Shown: positions 1 to 7,708 of the stretch, piece after piece
Numbering within the stretch: the first letter of the stretch is position 1
Layout: each line of letters opens with the position of its first letter
Origin: a virus
Virus record (IMG/VR): IMGVR_UViG_3300024423_000005
Location: 1-40,411 of that record
DNA: 40,411 bases
Reading direction: 5' to 3' (one strand)
The notes under the pieces: model-generated
Seen by the model: only the letters and a program-made list of their open reading frames with translations
The model's database searches: none
Told to the model about the DNA's origin: nothing
Position numbers and translations under genes: made by a program

Positions 1-20
1 ATCTAGAAAGGACACATCAG

Positions 21-252
21 ATGAAGACAGGCGACACTATTATTGGCTTTCCGGTAAAAGCGGTCGAGATGCCAACACGAGAACAGCCCTTTGGTATTCG
101 GGAAGCTTGAATACTATGCCCGTCGAGAGAACTGCCCACGGATTATAAAACTGTTTGATACCAATGGCAGCGTTCTGGCAGTTGGGCCAATAGGGTGGGG
201 GGATGAAGTGCCCTTAAATGAGGGCACTATTGTTTGGGAGGAAATGATATGA
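21..252 (+). pseudogene. Small hypothetical gene split by a +1 frameshift
   Basis: An ATG at 21 has a good ribosome binding site (AAAGGA, 8 nt upstream) but its frame stops at 108-110 after 29 codons. The +1 frame is open from 58 to 250-252 with no start of its own, and reads on with a protein-like composition (EYYARRENCPRIIKLFD, then VPLNEGTIVWEEMI). Removing one base near 101-108 (CGGGAAGCTTGAA) would give one protein of about 76 residues. Its stop overlaps the start of the next gene (ATGATATGA), as in an intact operon. The break may be a sequencing or assembly indel, a real mutation, or a programmed shift at GCT TGA. I do not recognise the protein. Confidence 0.55.
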
Positions 253-716
253 AAAGACCGGGCCTTATCTATTTGGCCGGACCAATTACGGCTGTTGGTC
301 AGGAGGAATCTCGAAAATGGCGTCAAGAAGCAGCCGCCAAATTGGAAGGGGCTGGATTTCTGGCGTTTGATCCAGCAGGGGCGTTTACTGTTCCGGAGGG
401 CCTTCTGGCCGACGCTTGCACGATTACGTACATTCAGGAAATCAACAATCTGGCCATAAGCAAAAGCCAGTGCCTGCTAGCCCGATTTATTGCCGGTGTG
501 AAATCGATCGGCACTGAAGAGGAGATTATTCTGGCCGGTCAACTGGGAGTGCCAATCGTGATTTACCACGAAAACGAGAAACAATGCTCAACAACGGCCA
601 TTGCCGTTGAGTGGTTACAGAGACTGCTTTCACCCCGCCAAATAACGGGGGTTTCTATTTTTACCGGAATAAACGCAGCAATCGAACACATTACAATTAG
701 AGGGGGTTTTCCATGA
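249..716 (+). CDS. Nucleoside 2-deoxyribosyltransferase-like protein
   Basis: The 155-residue product has the family's N-terminal strand-loop YLAGPI (residues 8-13) and a GTEEEI motif (89-94), where such enzymes keep the catalytic Glu in a GTxxEI/GTxWEI context. This is the typical small length of the nucleoside 2-deoxyribosyltransferase/DUF4406 superfamily, which cleaves or transfers the N-glycosidic bond of nucleosides or nucleotides in the cytoplasm. In phages such genes are linked to nucleotide salvage or hypermodified bases. ATG 249 was chosen over TTG 234 because GGGAGG lies 7 nt upstream and the ATG overlaps the preceding stop. The gene overlaps the RusA-like gene by ATGA, so the two are probably co-translated. 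The exact substrate cannot be read from the sequence. Confidence 0.8.
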   Translation: MKRPGLIYLAGPITAVGQEESRKWRQEAAAKLEGAGFLAFDPAGAFTVPEGLLADACTITYIQEINNLAISKSQCLLARFIAGVKSIGTEEEIILAGQLGVPIVIYHENEKQCSTTAIAVEWLQRLLSPRQITGVSIFTGINAAIEHITIRGGFP

Positions 717-1231
717 TGCGCATCGCTCTCTGGATAGAAGGCCAGCCGCCTCGCAAAAGCAATCAGCGCGTTTTCCGGCTTGTCCACAGTAAAAGCGGCA
801 AGGGCCTTAAGTGCCAGCGTTGTGGCAATGTGCTTGGCCTGCCAACCTTCACCAAAAGCGACCAGGCTCTTGCTTGGACCGATGACGCCTTGAAACAGAC
901 AACTGGCGATAAAAAACTTCAACTGGGATCACCAGATAGCCCGGTAGCAATAACAGCATACGTCTTTTATAAAAACCGCAGACCAGACCTCTCGATAGAG
1001 TTGATCCTTGATGCCCTCGAAAAAGCAGAAGTCATCGCCAATGATCGCCACGTCTACGAACAACACGCGCACAAATTCTTTTGTAGGCATCGTCAAGGGG
1101 TGCTGCTCGTAATCGAAGAGATACCCCCCGACAGACCGCTGAAGAATTTATTGGCAGAAGTCGCTTTTGGTTATTTGGGCCAGTTCAAAGACCTGCTTAA
1201 CGATCTTGTTGGTGATAAAGCCTCGGCCTAA
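713..1231 (+). CDS. RusA-like Holliday junction resolvase
   Basis: The 172-residue product starts IALWIEGQPPRKSN, as RusA-family endonucleases do (a short strand, then P-x-K). It carries the core RRPDLSIELILDAL (89-102) followed by VIANDRHV (107-114). RusA enzymes are dimeric, metal-dependent resolvases that cut four-way junctions made in phage replication and recombination before packaging. The usual catalytic acids are in PDxDN...DD. Here D92 and D111 fit, but the second Asp of the first motif is Ser94, so activity or the choice of metal ligand is uncertain (E96 is nearby). A CQRC pair at 34-37 is an insertion of unknown role. It is the last plus-strand gene and converges on the late operon, with only 17 bases between stops. 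Confidence 0.75.
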   Translation: MMRIALWIEGQPPRKSNQRVFRLVHSKSGKGLKCQRCGNVLGLPTFTKSDQALAWTDDALKQTTGDKKLQLGSPDSPVAITAYVFYKNRRPDLSIELILDALEKAEVIANDRHVYEQHAHKFFCRHRQGVLLVIEEIPPDRPLKNLLAEVAFGYLGQFKDLLNDLVGDKASA

Positions 1232-1248
1232 CCAGACCAAATAGAAGG

Positions 1249-1773
1249 TCACATTGTTCTACGCGGTCCAAACCTCGGCGCAGTATGACCCTCTGCTATT
1301 GCCTCTTGTGCCATCATCAGATCGGGCAATTCTTTTCTGAACTCGTCAAGCAAGCCATCCTTGGCACTGGCATACCATGCGTATAGTTTGTCAAACGCAG
1401 ACTGTACAAAAACAGCCCACTGCTTCTCGGTGACAAGATTGCCCACAACCACAGAAATGGGCAAACCAGGCACCTTTACAGTCAATTCTTTGACAAGGTT
1501 ATAGGTGATCCGGGCCATTTCCTTTTTGTCCGTTGTTTTCAATGCCCGTTGGAACAGGGTTAGTGCATGGGTCTCGAACTCGAAGATGCCGTAGATGGTT
1601 TTGTAGAGGACAGGCATCAATACCACTTCTATCTCGTCCTCCCCGGCATACCCATTCTTGAGCAGCAAAAACCTGTATAGTCTGGTCAGGCTATACAGAA
1701 CTGCCCCGGCCCCAACAACGGCCAACACAAAAGCGATCACCATCTGCAAGGGTGTCAACTGGTTAATGATCAT
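1249..1773 (-). CDS. Single-pass membrane protein, phage hypothetical (possible lysis module)
   Basis: The 174-residue product has one strong N-terminal membrane segment (about residues 9-37, VIAFVLAVVGAGAVLYSL) and then a mostly helical soluble domain with no known motif. The start is supported by GGGAG 8 nt upstream. It is the last gene of the late minus-strand operon, 2 bases after another membrane protein, and downstream of the glycoside hydrolase. That place is common for holin or spanin genes, but one membrane segment followed by 135 soluble residues is not a standard holin. A role in lysis is inferred from position only. It may instead be a membrane-associated virion or host-control protein. 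Confidence 0.55.
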   Translation of the reverse strand: MIINQLTPLQMVIAFVLAVVGAGAVLYSLTRLYRFLLLKNGYAGEDEIEVVLMPVLYKTIYGIFEFETHALTLFQRALKTTDKKEMARITYNLVKELTVKVPGLPISVVVGNLVTEKQWAVFVQSAFDKLYAWYASAKDGLLDEFRKELPDLMMAQEAIAEGHTAPRFGPRRTM

Positions 1774-1775
1774 TT

Positions 1776-2252
1776 CTACTTCTCCCTTTCTTTTGGGGCG
1801 TACCGTTCCTCGACGATACGCCGGATTTCGCCTTGCACAAGTTTTTCAATCGCATCAGGAAAGATATTTTTGATCATCTCGTGCAGAGCTTTGAATTGGT
1901 GCCCAATATCTATTCGCCAGTCCCGCAACTCTTTGAGCCAATCAAAGACGGCACTGGCGTTCCGCCGCTCTTGCTCCATCACACGATTGAGTAGTTCCCT
2001 CGTCTCGGTATTCAACGATGTTTGTAAAGTTTCCCGTTCTTTGTCTGCTTCGTCCAACTGCGCTTCCAGAAAGGCCATTTGTCTTCCGAATCCCTCTAAT
2101 TGCTTGGCGTGGATTTCTTTCAAATCCTCAATGCGCTGCTCAAGGCTCTTGAGGTAAAGCTGAAGCACCCGCCACGCTACATAGCCGATTGCCACGGCCA
2201 CGGCTAAGGGTATGCCTACATCGGAAATTAGTTTGAAAGTGGCAGCATCCAC
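1776..2252 (-). CDS. Membrane-anchored coiled-coil protein (possible lysis module)
   Basis: The 158-residue product has an N-terminal membrane segment (about 10-32, VGIPLAVAVAIGYVAWRVL), then a long charged coiled coil (about 34-100, rich in E, K, Q and L) and a helical C-terminus. The start has GAGGTGAA just upstream. An N-terminal anchor followed by a coiled coil resembles some holin, spanin-like or stator-type phage proteins, but I see no decisive motif. It lies between the receiver-domain gene and the other single-pass protein with 2-3 base gaps, so the three are almost surely co-translated. The coiled coil of this protein and the N-terminal coiled coil of the receiver protein might pair; this is speculation. 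Confidence 0.6.
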   Translation of the reverse strand: MDAATFKLISDVGIPLAVAVAIGYVAWRVLQLYLKSLEQRIEDLKEIHAKQLEGFGRQMAFLEAQLDEADKERETLQTSLNTETRELLNRVMEQERRNASAVFDWLKELRDWRIDIGHQFKALHEMIKNIFPDAIEKLVQGEIRRIVEERYAPKEREK

Positions 2253-2255
2253 ATT

Positions 2256-2702
2256 TCACCTCAAAAGCTCTGTGAGTTTGTTCAGCACGTCTTTTAGGTT
2301 TGACTTGCTGTAACAAGCAACCGCTCCGAGATTCAGGGCTTCAACGTATACCTCTTTTTCAAGGTGCGCCGAACACAGAATGACTTGGCTACCAGGCGAT
2401 ATTTTGTGGCACTGCCGCAGCAACTCCATGCCGTCCCCGTTTGGTAACGACAGGTCAAGCACTACCACGCGCGGCCTTAGCTCGTGAAGCGTTTTGAACG
2501 CATCCTCTAAATTCACCTCCAGCGCCACGGGCAACTCTGGAAATTTCATATTGAGAAATTCCCGGACCCCCTCTCCCAGTATAAGCTCGTCATCTACCAC
2601 GAGCACGCTCCAACTCGTCGTGGCGCGTTGCGCTTTTTCCAACCGCTCAAGGCGATTTTCAATCAGGGTAAGGCGTTTTTTGATTTCGTCCATCACGTCC
2701 AT
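2256..2702 (-). CDS. Stand-alone response-regulator receiver protein with N-terminal coiled coil
   Basis: The 148-residue product has a short coiled coil (about 4-25), a linker, then a full receiver domain (32-148). Visible key residues are the acidic pair DD37-38 in VLVVDDE, the phospho-acceptor D83 in VVVLDLSLPNGDG, S111 at the Thr/Ser switch and K133 in CYSKSN. There is no output domain, so it would act by protein-protein contact (CheY or Spo0F style). Receiver domains are phosphorylated on Asp by histidine kinases; no kinase is in the window, so the donor would be the host. The start at 2702 is chosen because it overlaps the upstream stop (TGATG) with GGAG 5 nt before it; a longer start at 2747 would overlap the hydrolase by 46 bases. 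Confidence 0.85.
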   Translation of the reverse strand: MDVMDEIKKRLTLIENRLERLEKAQRATTSWSVLVVDDELILGEGVREFLNMKFPELPVALEVNLEDAFKTLHELRPRVVVLDLSLPNGDGMELLRQCHKISPGSQVILCSAHLEKEVYVEALNLGAVACYSKSNLKDVLNKLTELLR

Positions 2703-3883
2703 CACCACTCCACGATCTTGATATTGCCCCAGTCGCCCAAGACGCAAAAGATGATCCCGCCTACAAATCCCTGGAAGCGATAGGCGACGCCATTGATCTC
2801 AATGTCATACTCTTTTGTCATTGGGCAGCCCAAGCGATTTTCCCGCCCAAATTTGGGAAAGGCGGCTGTCAGGTTGAACGCGATTCCAACCCCCCGCGCC
2901 CATGCCTCGTTTCGGATAACCTCCTCCACCATCATTTGGTCTGGTGGTTCTGGCGCAGGCGGTTCAGGTGGTATTGGCGGCTCTGGCTCGATGGGCGGTT
3001 CTGGCGGTTGCCACGCCAGCATTGCTTGGACGCAGGCCGAATTGCGATTGATCGAATTGTCCAATATCCAGATAGCGAATCCTGCTACGCCATGTTCGTG
3101 GAATGAATCGAATAATTCAATCCAATCACCCACAGACGCGCCCCCGCTGCAACCCCCTTCCGTCACCCAGACGGGCATGTACTTGGGGAAGAACTCGGCA
3201 TACTGGACAAATCGCAAACCTGACCATGGCTTGTCAATCAGTCCCGGCGCGGTGTAAATGTGTGCCAGGTACTCATCGGCCAGTAAGAGCGAATCACGGC
3301 AGGGGCCGTTGATTGCAGCAGCGTACAGTTCGGCCTCAGATGGATTATCTTTGGCCGCCTCCGGCCCGTGCATGTAATAGGGCACGTTTTGAGGATCGCC
3401 CGCAAAATAGGCGTCCCTGTTCCCGATTGTGAGGGGCGAGAACCCAATACGCCAACCCGTGCCGTTGGCTTTGACAGCCTGAATCGTCTTGACCATCCAG
3501 TCGTTGAATTGGTGATATGCCTCCGGTCCAAAGCCCTCCCACTGGTCATGCGGATCGCCAGCGGGGGCGGTATGGGGCATGTTGGGTTCATTCCACGCCT
3601 GGATATGCCGCTGGCCTTCGGGGATAAATTCCCATCGGCCCGGCTCTGTTAGTTCAGCGCAAATTCTCACGTGTTCAGCCCGCGCCGCGTCATTGTCCTG
3701 CGGCGGCCAGTAGGGGCGCAGGAATATCTCGCAGGCAGGATTGATTGCCAAAATCCGGCTGATTACATCGGCGTGAATCGCTGCGCCGGTGGCCACGACA
3801 ATGCCTGGTTTGGTGATTTCCAGCACATGCCAGGCTTCAGGTGATGGCACTGCTGCGTTATCCAGATGAAATCCGAGTTTCAT
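2702..3883 (-). CDS. Clan GH-A-like glycoside hydrolase with proline linker and C-terminal domain
   Basis: The 393-residue product has three parts. Residues 1-290 look like a TIM-barrel glycoside hydrolase of the GH-A type, with a probable acid/base Glu99 in QAWNEPN and a probable nucleophile Glu242 in VWVTEGG, the usual spacing and strand context for beta-4 and beta-7. Residues 291-316 are a Pro/Glu linker. Residues 317-393 are a compact domain (from about EVIRNEAW to the C-terminus), perhaps for binding or substrate recognition. It has no signal peptide. Next to the membrane genes it may be the endolysin or another envelope-glycan hydrolase, or a tail-associated depolymerase. The exact bond cut is unknown. 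CGGAGG lies 7 nt before the start. Confidence 0.75.
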   Translation of the reverse strand: MKLGFHLDNAAVPSPEAWHVLEITKPGIVVATGAAIHADVISRILAINPACEIFLRPYWPPQDNDAARAEHVRICAELTEPGRWEFIPEGQRHIQAWNEPNMPHTAPAGDPHDQWEGFGPEAYHQFNDWMVKTIQAVKANGTGWRIGFSPLTIGNRDAYFAGDPQNVPYYMHGPEAAKDNPSEAELYAAAINGPCRDSLLLADEYLAHIYTAPGLIDKPWSGLRFVQYAEFFPKYMPVWVTEGGCSGGASVGDWIELFDSFHEHGVAGFAIWILDNSINRNSACVQAMLAWQPPEPPIEPEPPIPPEPPAPEPPDQMMVEEVIRNEAWARGVGIAFNLTAAFPKFGRENRLGCPMTKEYDIEINGVAYRFQGFVGGIIFCVLGDWGNIKIVEW

Positions 3884-3897
3884 TGTACTACCTCCGT

Positions 3898-4290
3898 TTA
3901 ACTAATAGGCTCAAAGGTTGGCTGTGGCTCTAATGTGGGCCACGGCGTAAGCGTTGGCTGTTCCGGCCAACTGCACGCGGGTGTAGGTAGGCAGGTTGCT
4001 TCCGGCTTGGGTTGTGTCGGGTACGGCGTGGGGGAGGGACACGGTCCAGGGCCGGGGCAGGTATCATACCACCTTGTCGTGGTTGGCAATGGCGTGTTCG
4101 TAACAGTAGGTTGTGCCGTGAGAGTTGGCTGGATTGTAGCTGTTGGCGTAGGCGCAAGGGGTGTGTTGGTAGGTGTTGGGGTGTCCACTGGCGACGTAGG
4201 GGATGTGAACGGCATGGCCCGACTGCCAGAAGCGGCCAGCACAAATAGAAGCACGATGCTCAATAGCCTGATTATGGTTTTTTTAGGCAT
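3898..4290 (-). CDS. Small secreted or membrane-anchored Pro/Thr-rich protein
   Basis: The product (130 residues) has a basic N-terminus (MPKKTIIR), a hydrophobic segment (about 7-24) that looks like a signal peptide or anchor ending in ASGSRA, then a low-complexity tail rich in P and T with repeated PTxTxxPT units and several Cys (TCPGPGPCPSPTPYP, ATCLPTPACSWPEQP). PT-rich stalks of this style are common in secreted proteins of Anaerolineae; this is the main hint for the host. The start at 4290 has GGGAG 9 nt upstream and overlaps the preceding stop by 8 bases. It might be a lipoprotein-like or surface-exposed superinfection or lysis factor; function unknown. Confidence 0.6.
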   Translation of the reverse strand: MPKKTIIRLLSIVLLFVLAASGSRAMPFTSPTSPVDTPTPTNTPLAPTPTATIQPTLTAQPTVTNTPLPTTTRWYDTCPGPGPCPSPTPYPTQPKPEATCLPTPACSWPEQPTLTPWPTLEPQPTFEPIS

Positions 4291-4645
4291 CTTCAAATTC
4301 TCCCGCATCGGGATCAAGCATGTTCCACGCCTGCCCGACCTGAATCGGCCCCCACATTTTGCCGATGAGAGCCTTAATTTTGGCGATCTCCTCCGCCTTC
4401 AAATCAACCACGTCGCTCTGCTGCAATTTCTGTGCAAGCTGGTATCTGTCAAATTTTTCTTGTGCGGAAGGCTTGCCAGCCTGCGCCTCATCGCGGTATG
4501 TGGCGACTAGCGCTCTGGTGCAGATTGCCCGCAAAGTGGCTACTTCCTCATCTGCCGGTCTGCCACAGGCGGGGCAGGCTCGCTCCGTCAGCTTATGGAT
4601 TGTTCCGTCGAAATTGGTCAGTTTTTGTGTCATGTCGATTTTCAT
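4283..4645 (-). CDS. Phage hypothetical protein with CxxC zinc-knuckle-like site
   Basis: The 120-residue product starts MKIDMTQK and contains CPACGRPADEE (residues 24-34), a CxxC pair that could bind metal only with partners, then a helical region and a conserved-looking C-terminal stretch (IAKIKALIGKMWGPIQVGQ). The start has GGGG 7 nt upstream. It is followed by the Pro/Thr-rich gene with an 8-base overlap. I do not recognise a function; its place just after the tail-fibre block suggests a virion accessory or assembly role. Confidence 0.6.
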   Translation of the reverse strand: MKIDMTQKLTNFDGTIHKLTERACPACGRPADEEVATLRAICTRALVATYRDEAQAGKPSAQEKFDRYQLAQKLQQSDVVDLKAEEIAKIKALIGKMWGPIQVGQAWNMLDPDAGEFEDA

Positions 4646-4649
4646 ATTT

Positions 4650-4850
4650 TTACCCCTTAAACGAATGCTCGCAGACAGCCATCATCATTTGAGCCAATTC
4701 CATTGCGTTCTCAGCCGCCGAAATTGAGGATAATACCCGATTGAGAATATCTGCCGTTTCTGCCGCCATTTCCTCAATTACCACCGGCTCATTGCTTCTG
4801 TCGGCAATTGTCTGTAAATTGCTAATGGCCTGGTTTACCAGTTTTTTCAT
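4650..4850 (-). CDS. Small helical hypothetical protein (66 aa)
   Basis: The 66-residue product is almost wholly helical by composition (MKKLVNQAISNLQTIADR, later MELAQMMMAVCEHSF) and has no recognisable motif. A very strong site, GGAGGAGGAGA, lies just before the ATG, and its start overlaps the previous stop (ATGA), so it is well translated and coupled. Function unknown. Confidence 0.6.
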   Translation of the reverse strand: MKKLVNQAISNLQTIADRSNEPVVIEEMAAETADILNRVLSSISAAENAMELAQMMMAVCEHSFKG

Positions 4851-5137
4851 GTCTCCTCCTCCGGTTCTGTGTATTTTGCCCAGCCGGTCTCGGCCTCAAT
4901 TTCCGCATTGGTGGCCTGCAAAATTTGAGCCAGGATCGCTTTGAGATCGTCGCTTTGCTCCGGTGTGACGATCATTTGTACATTGATCTGCGTGCCCTGC
5001 TGTATGCCGGAGGCGTTGCGGAAAATATAGCGCGAAATCACCGCGATCTCGCCGTCAACCAATCTCAAGATGGCCGCTTTTTCTGCCAACTGATATTGCG
5101 CCACGTCGAAATATTCGTTCAGATTTGCAACTTGCAT
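4847..5137 (-). CDS. Small hypothetical protein after the tail fibre
   Basis: The 96-residue product is rich in Q, A and I with an acidic end (AEIEAETGWAKYTEPEEET). The ATG at 5137 is preferred over the ATG at 5143 because GGGAG lies 7 nt before the former and only 1 nt before the latter. It starts 11 bases after the tail-fibre gene. Its size and place fit a fibre-associated or chaperone role, but nothing in the sequence proves that. Confidence 0.6.
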   Translation of the reverse strand: MQVANLNEYFDVAQYQLAEKAAILRLVDGEIAVISRYIFRNASGIQQGTQINVQMIVTPEQSDDLKAILAQILQATNAEIEAETGWAKYTEPEEET

Positions 5138-5148
5138 AATCATTCTCC

Positions 5149-7029
5149 CTACGCAAACAGGCGTAAATACCTTACATTGCTACCGGCCACAACCTTTAAA
5201 TATTCATCCTGACCAGATTTGCCAGTGTAAATAGTGCCATTAAGGAACTCGATAAATTCCTCAGACACATCTTGTTGATCCAACACCAGCACGGCCCGAA
5301 CGCCTGTGTTTACAGCGTGCAATGGCGCGGTTGGCGTTGCCCCAATGCCCACATCACCAGCGAAATAGCTATCTTCCGTGGCGGCGCTGTAAATAGCCCA
5401 GCCAGCAGTCGAGCCGTCTATGAGATTGCCTATGTAAATCCCGTAGGCGGTAACGGCCTCCACCTCCGCAATATACAGTCCCCTCCCGGTTGTGATTGTT
5501 CCGGCGGTCAGGTTGGCCTCGCCTTGAAGGCCGGTGGCGGTAACAATTGTCCCTCCAGCGGCCACCTGGCTGACGCGCCCACGCACCCCTGTGGCGATGG
5601 TGATCTGTCCAGTCCCCTGATTGGCCACGGTTGGGAAAAACCCATACGCCGCTGATAGAGTTCCCGATCCGTACCATCCGGAAACACCTCGATAGAGGGC
5701 CTGGTAACCCGTGCAATTGTTGTTGTCGTTGTTGCGCACTGCTGCGTAAAACCCAACAACATCTGACTGCGATGCTGCACCAGGCGTATTGCAAATGTAT
5801 GAATAGATACCGACCTCGCTTATATTTGTCGTCCACGCACCGTCTCTCTGGGAATAAATGCGCGCATAATTGTTTGCGGCAACGCCAAAACCCGCGTGCC
5901 CGTCACTGCCCCGCACAAACAGCGCGTTGGCCTCGCCACTGCCCTCGACGCGGAAGTTCAAATCCAGCCCGCCGTCGTTAAATACAATCTCAGAAGAGTC
6001 AGCGTCCATAATCGCGCCGGTAGAGTTAACAATATGAACAGCGGCCCAAGCTGAATCACCAAAGACAAGCTCGTCATTGGGGGATTCATCGATAATGATC
6101 TCTTTGCCAGCACTGGTCGTGTTGTACAACATATACCAGCTACGTGCCGAGATCGCCCCAAACACATTGAGGCGGGCGGTGTCATCAGGGGCTTCTCCTA
6201 TGCCAATGTGTCCATCACTAGCGCGGCAACTCAGCCCGTCATCACTAGTATCCGATTGCCAAATAAAGTCGATGTCTTCATTATCGTCATTAAACACGAT
6301 CTGGCGCTGCGCGGATGTTTGAACATGGACATAGTTAAACCCACTTGTGTTATCTATGATGCTAAAAGCGATGGCTTGGGAGTCCGGAATAGTAATTAAA
6401 TTGGCCCCGCTTGCGGCATCGAAGGCAATTCCCGCGCCAAAAGTTACCTGATGCGCCCCTACGTTCCAAGCCGCACTTAGGGTGACGCTGCCATCAGCGT
6501 TGATGTATGTTTCATCTAGTGCGCCATCGGGGATGCCGGTAAAGTTCGTGCCGTCAAATATCGGGCTATCCCCGCTTTTTACGCTCTGATCAAACCAATC
6601 ATCAAGAGTCGGGTCGCCCTGAAGGGTGATCGCCCTGGCAGCATCGCCGGTGGTTAGTGTCAGAATTCGGTCGGCAGTCAGGTCAGAACCAGGCTTGATG
6701 ATCAGATCGTGGCTGACATTCGTGTCCAGAATATGCAGCCCCTCATTGGGAAGTGTTACCTCCTGACCAGGAGACCATGCCGCGCCTAGAGGCAGGGGGG
6801 AGGAGAGGAGAAGGTATTGCGGATGGTCATCGTCATCCAGGCCGCCAAGATTGCCATGATCCGTTACACCCACTATGCTCCAACCTGACCCATCCCAAAT
6901 ATATTCCAGGTCAGTATCAGTATCCCAAAATCGGATACCAACACTTGTAGCATCAAGGCTATTTCCCACCGCAGTTCTTTCTGCGGTTGTTCCCCAGTAG
7001 AAAATTCTGGCGTGTCGTCTCTCGGTCAT
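5149..7029 (-). CDS. Tail-fibre-like structural protein
   Basis: The 626-residue product has a short N-terminal region (residues 1-60) and the DDDDHPQYLL motif (about 65-74), widely seen in phage tail-fibre and collar proteins, followed by a long series of beta-rich repeats. The repeats alternate motifs of the types DGHIGIG, DGHAGFG and DVGIGATPTAPL, typical of trimeric fibre shafts. The C-terminus (EFLNGTIYTGKSGQDEYLKV) may be a tip or knob; I see no clear S74 chaperone catalytic motif. It would bind the host surface. GAGGAA lies before the start. Confidence 0.75.
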   Translation of the reverse strand: MTERRHARIFYWGTTAERTAVGNSLDATSVGIRFWDTDTDLEYIWDGSGWSIVGVTDHGNLGGLDDDDHPQYLLLSSPLPLGAAWSPGQEVTLPNEGLHILDTNVSHDLIIKPGSDLTADRILTLTTGDAARAITLQGDPTLDDWFDQSVKSGDSPIFDGTNFTGIPDGALDETYINADGSVTLSAAWNVGAHQVTFGAGIAFDAASGANLITIPDSQAIAFSIIDNTSGFNYVHVQTSAQRQIVFNDDNEDIDFIWQSDTSDDGLSCRASDGHIGIGEAPDDTARLNVFGAISARSWYMLYNTTSAGKEIIIDESPNDELVFGDSAWAAVHIVNSTGAIMDADSSEIVFNDGGLDLNFRVEGSGEANALFVRGSDGHAGFGVAANNYARIYSQRDGAWTTNISEVGIYSYICNTPGAASQSDVVGFYAAVRNNDNNNCTGYQALYRGVSGWYGSGTLSAAYGFFPTVANQGTGQITIATGVRGRVSQVAAGGTIVTATGLQGEANLTAGTITTGRGLYIAEVEAVTAYGIYIGNLIDGSTAGWAIYSAATEDSYFAGDVGIGATPTAPLHAVNTGVRAVLVLDQQDVSEEFIEFLNGTIYTGKSGQDEYLKVVAGSNVRYLRLFA

Positions 7030-7060
7030 TGTTATTTCCTCTTTGCAAAGAGGCTATAAA

Positions 7061-7696
7061 CTAAACCGTTCTCACTCGAACGGTGATATAGACATGCATA
7101 TCGTCGGCAGCAGCCGCAATCGCATCGGTATCCCAAACATGGATGTCATAGGTGGCCGGTAGGATGATCTTGGGCAGGCTGGCAAAAAGCTGGTTGGTAT
7201 CTCGAAAGCTGGTCAGTTCCAGACCATGCCCCTGACCAAGCGAATAATAGCGGTGTTCAGATGCGGCCTGGGTTGCTGCGCTACGCCAGGCCCATAAAAT
7301 ATTAGCCGAATCATCTCTGAATTCTATGCCAAGCACGCGATTGCCAGCATCTCCGCTGGCTGTGTAATCCACGTAGATGGTCATTACTTCCCACTCTTCG
7401 GCGGCTGTAACTGCGATGGCTTTATCCGAATCCCCCGTGTCTGTATCCGATTGAAGTTCCGTCCTCCATCCATCATCGACAAGCAGTTGGCCATCGGCAC
7501 TAAGGGCCACTGCGCCTACATCTCCGTCATCCAAAGAGCGGGGTGTAGCATCATGGCGGCCACCGATCAACACTGGTTCCCCAGTTACCGCCGCATCTTC
7601 TGCAGCCGCGCCAACAACGATTAAGCGGCCATCGTTGGTAACTAGCAAATCATAATACGTTCCGGTGCCGTCCTTGGCTGTGTTCCCTACTGCCAT
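7061..7696 (-). CDS. Phage structural protein, virion hypothetical
   Basis: The 211-residue product begins with repeated strand units (LLVTNDGRLIVVG, VLIGGRHDATPRSLDDGD, ALSADGQLLVDD) and continues as a beta-sandwich-like part rich in aromatic and acidic residues. Such units occur in phage particle proteins next to tail tips and fibres. AAGGAG lies before the start. It sits between the fibre and the 280-residue tail-tip protein with short gaps, which suggests a tail-tip or fibre-attachment role. No enzyme motif is seen. Confidence 0.6.
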   Translation of the reverse strand: MAVGNTAKDGTGTYYDLLVTNDGRLIVVGAAAEDAAVTGEPVLIGGRHDATPRSLDDGDVGAVALSADGQLLVDDGWRTELQSDTDTGDSDKAIAVTAAEEWEVMTIYVDYTASGDAGNRVLGIEFRDDSANILWAWRSAATQAASEHRYYSLGQGHGLELTSFRDTNQLFASLPKIILPATYDIHVWDTDAIAAAADDMHVYITVRVRTV

Positions 7697-7708
7697 AACT
7701 CTGCTCCT

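Noticed and set aside
103-112. Programmed +1 frameshift like RF2 (GCT TGA)
   Set aside because: GCT is a poor slippery codon for +1 and no stimulating site is seen; an indel is the simpler cause, so it is listed only as a possibility.
2256-2747. Longer start for the receiver gene (ATG 2747)
   Set aside because: The overlap of 46 bases with the hydrolase and the good coupled ATG at 2702 favour the shorter form.
3935-4510. Gly/Val-rich plus-strand frame
   Set aside because: It is the reverse reading of the PT repeats and of the CxxC gene; codon pattern is that of the minus-strand genes.
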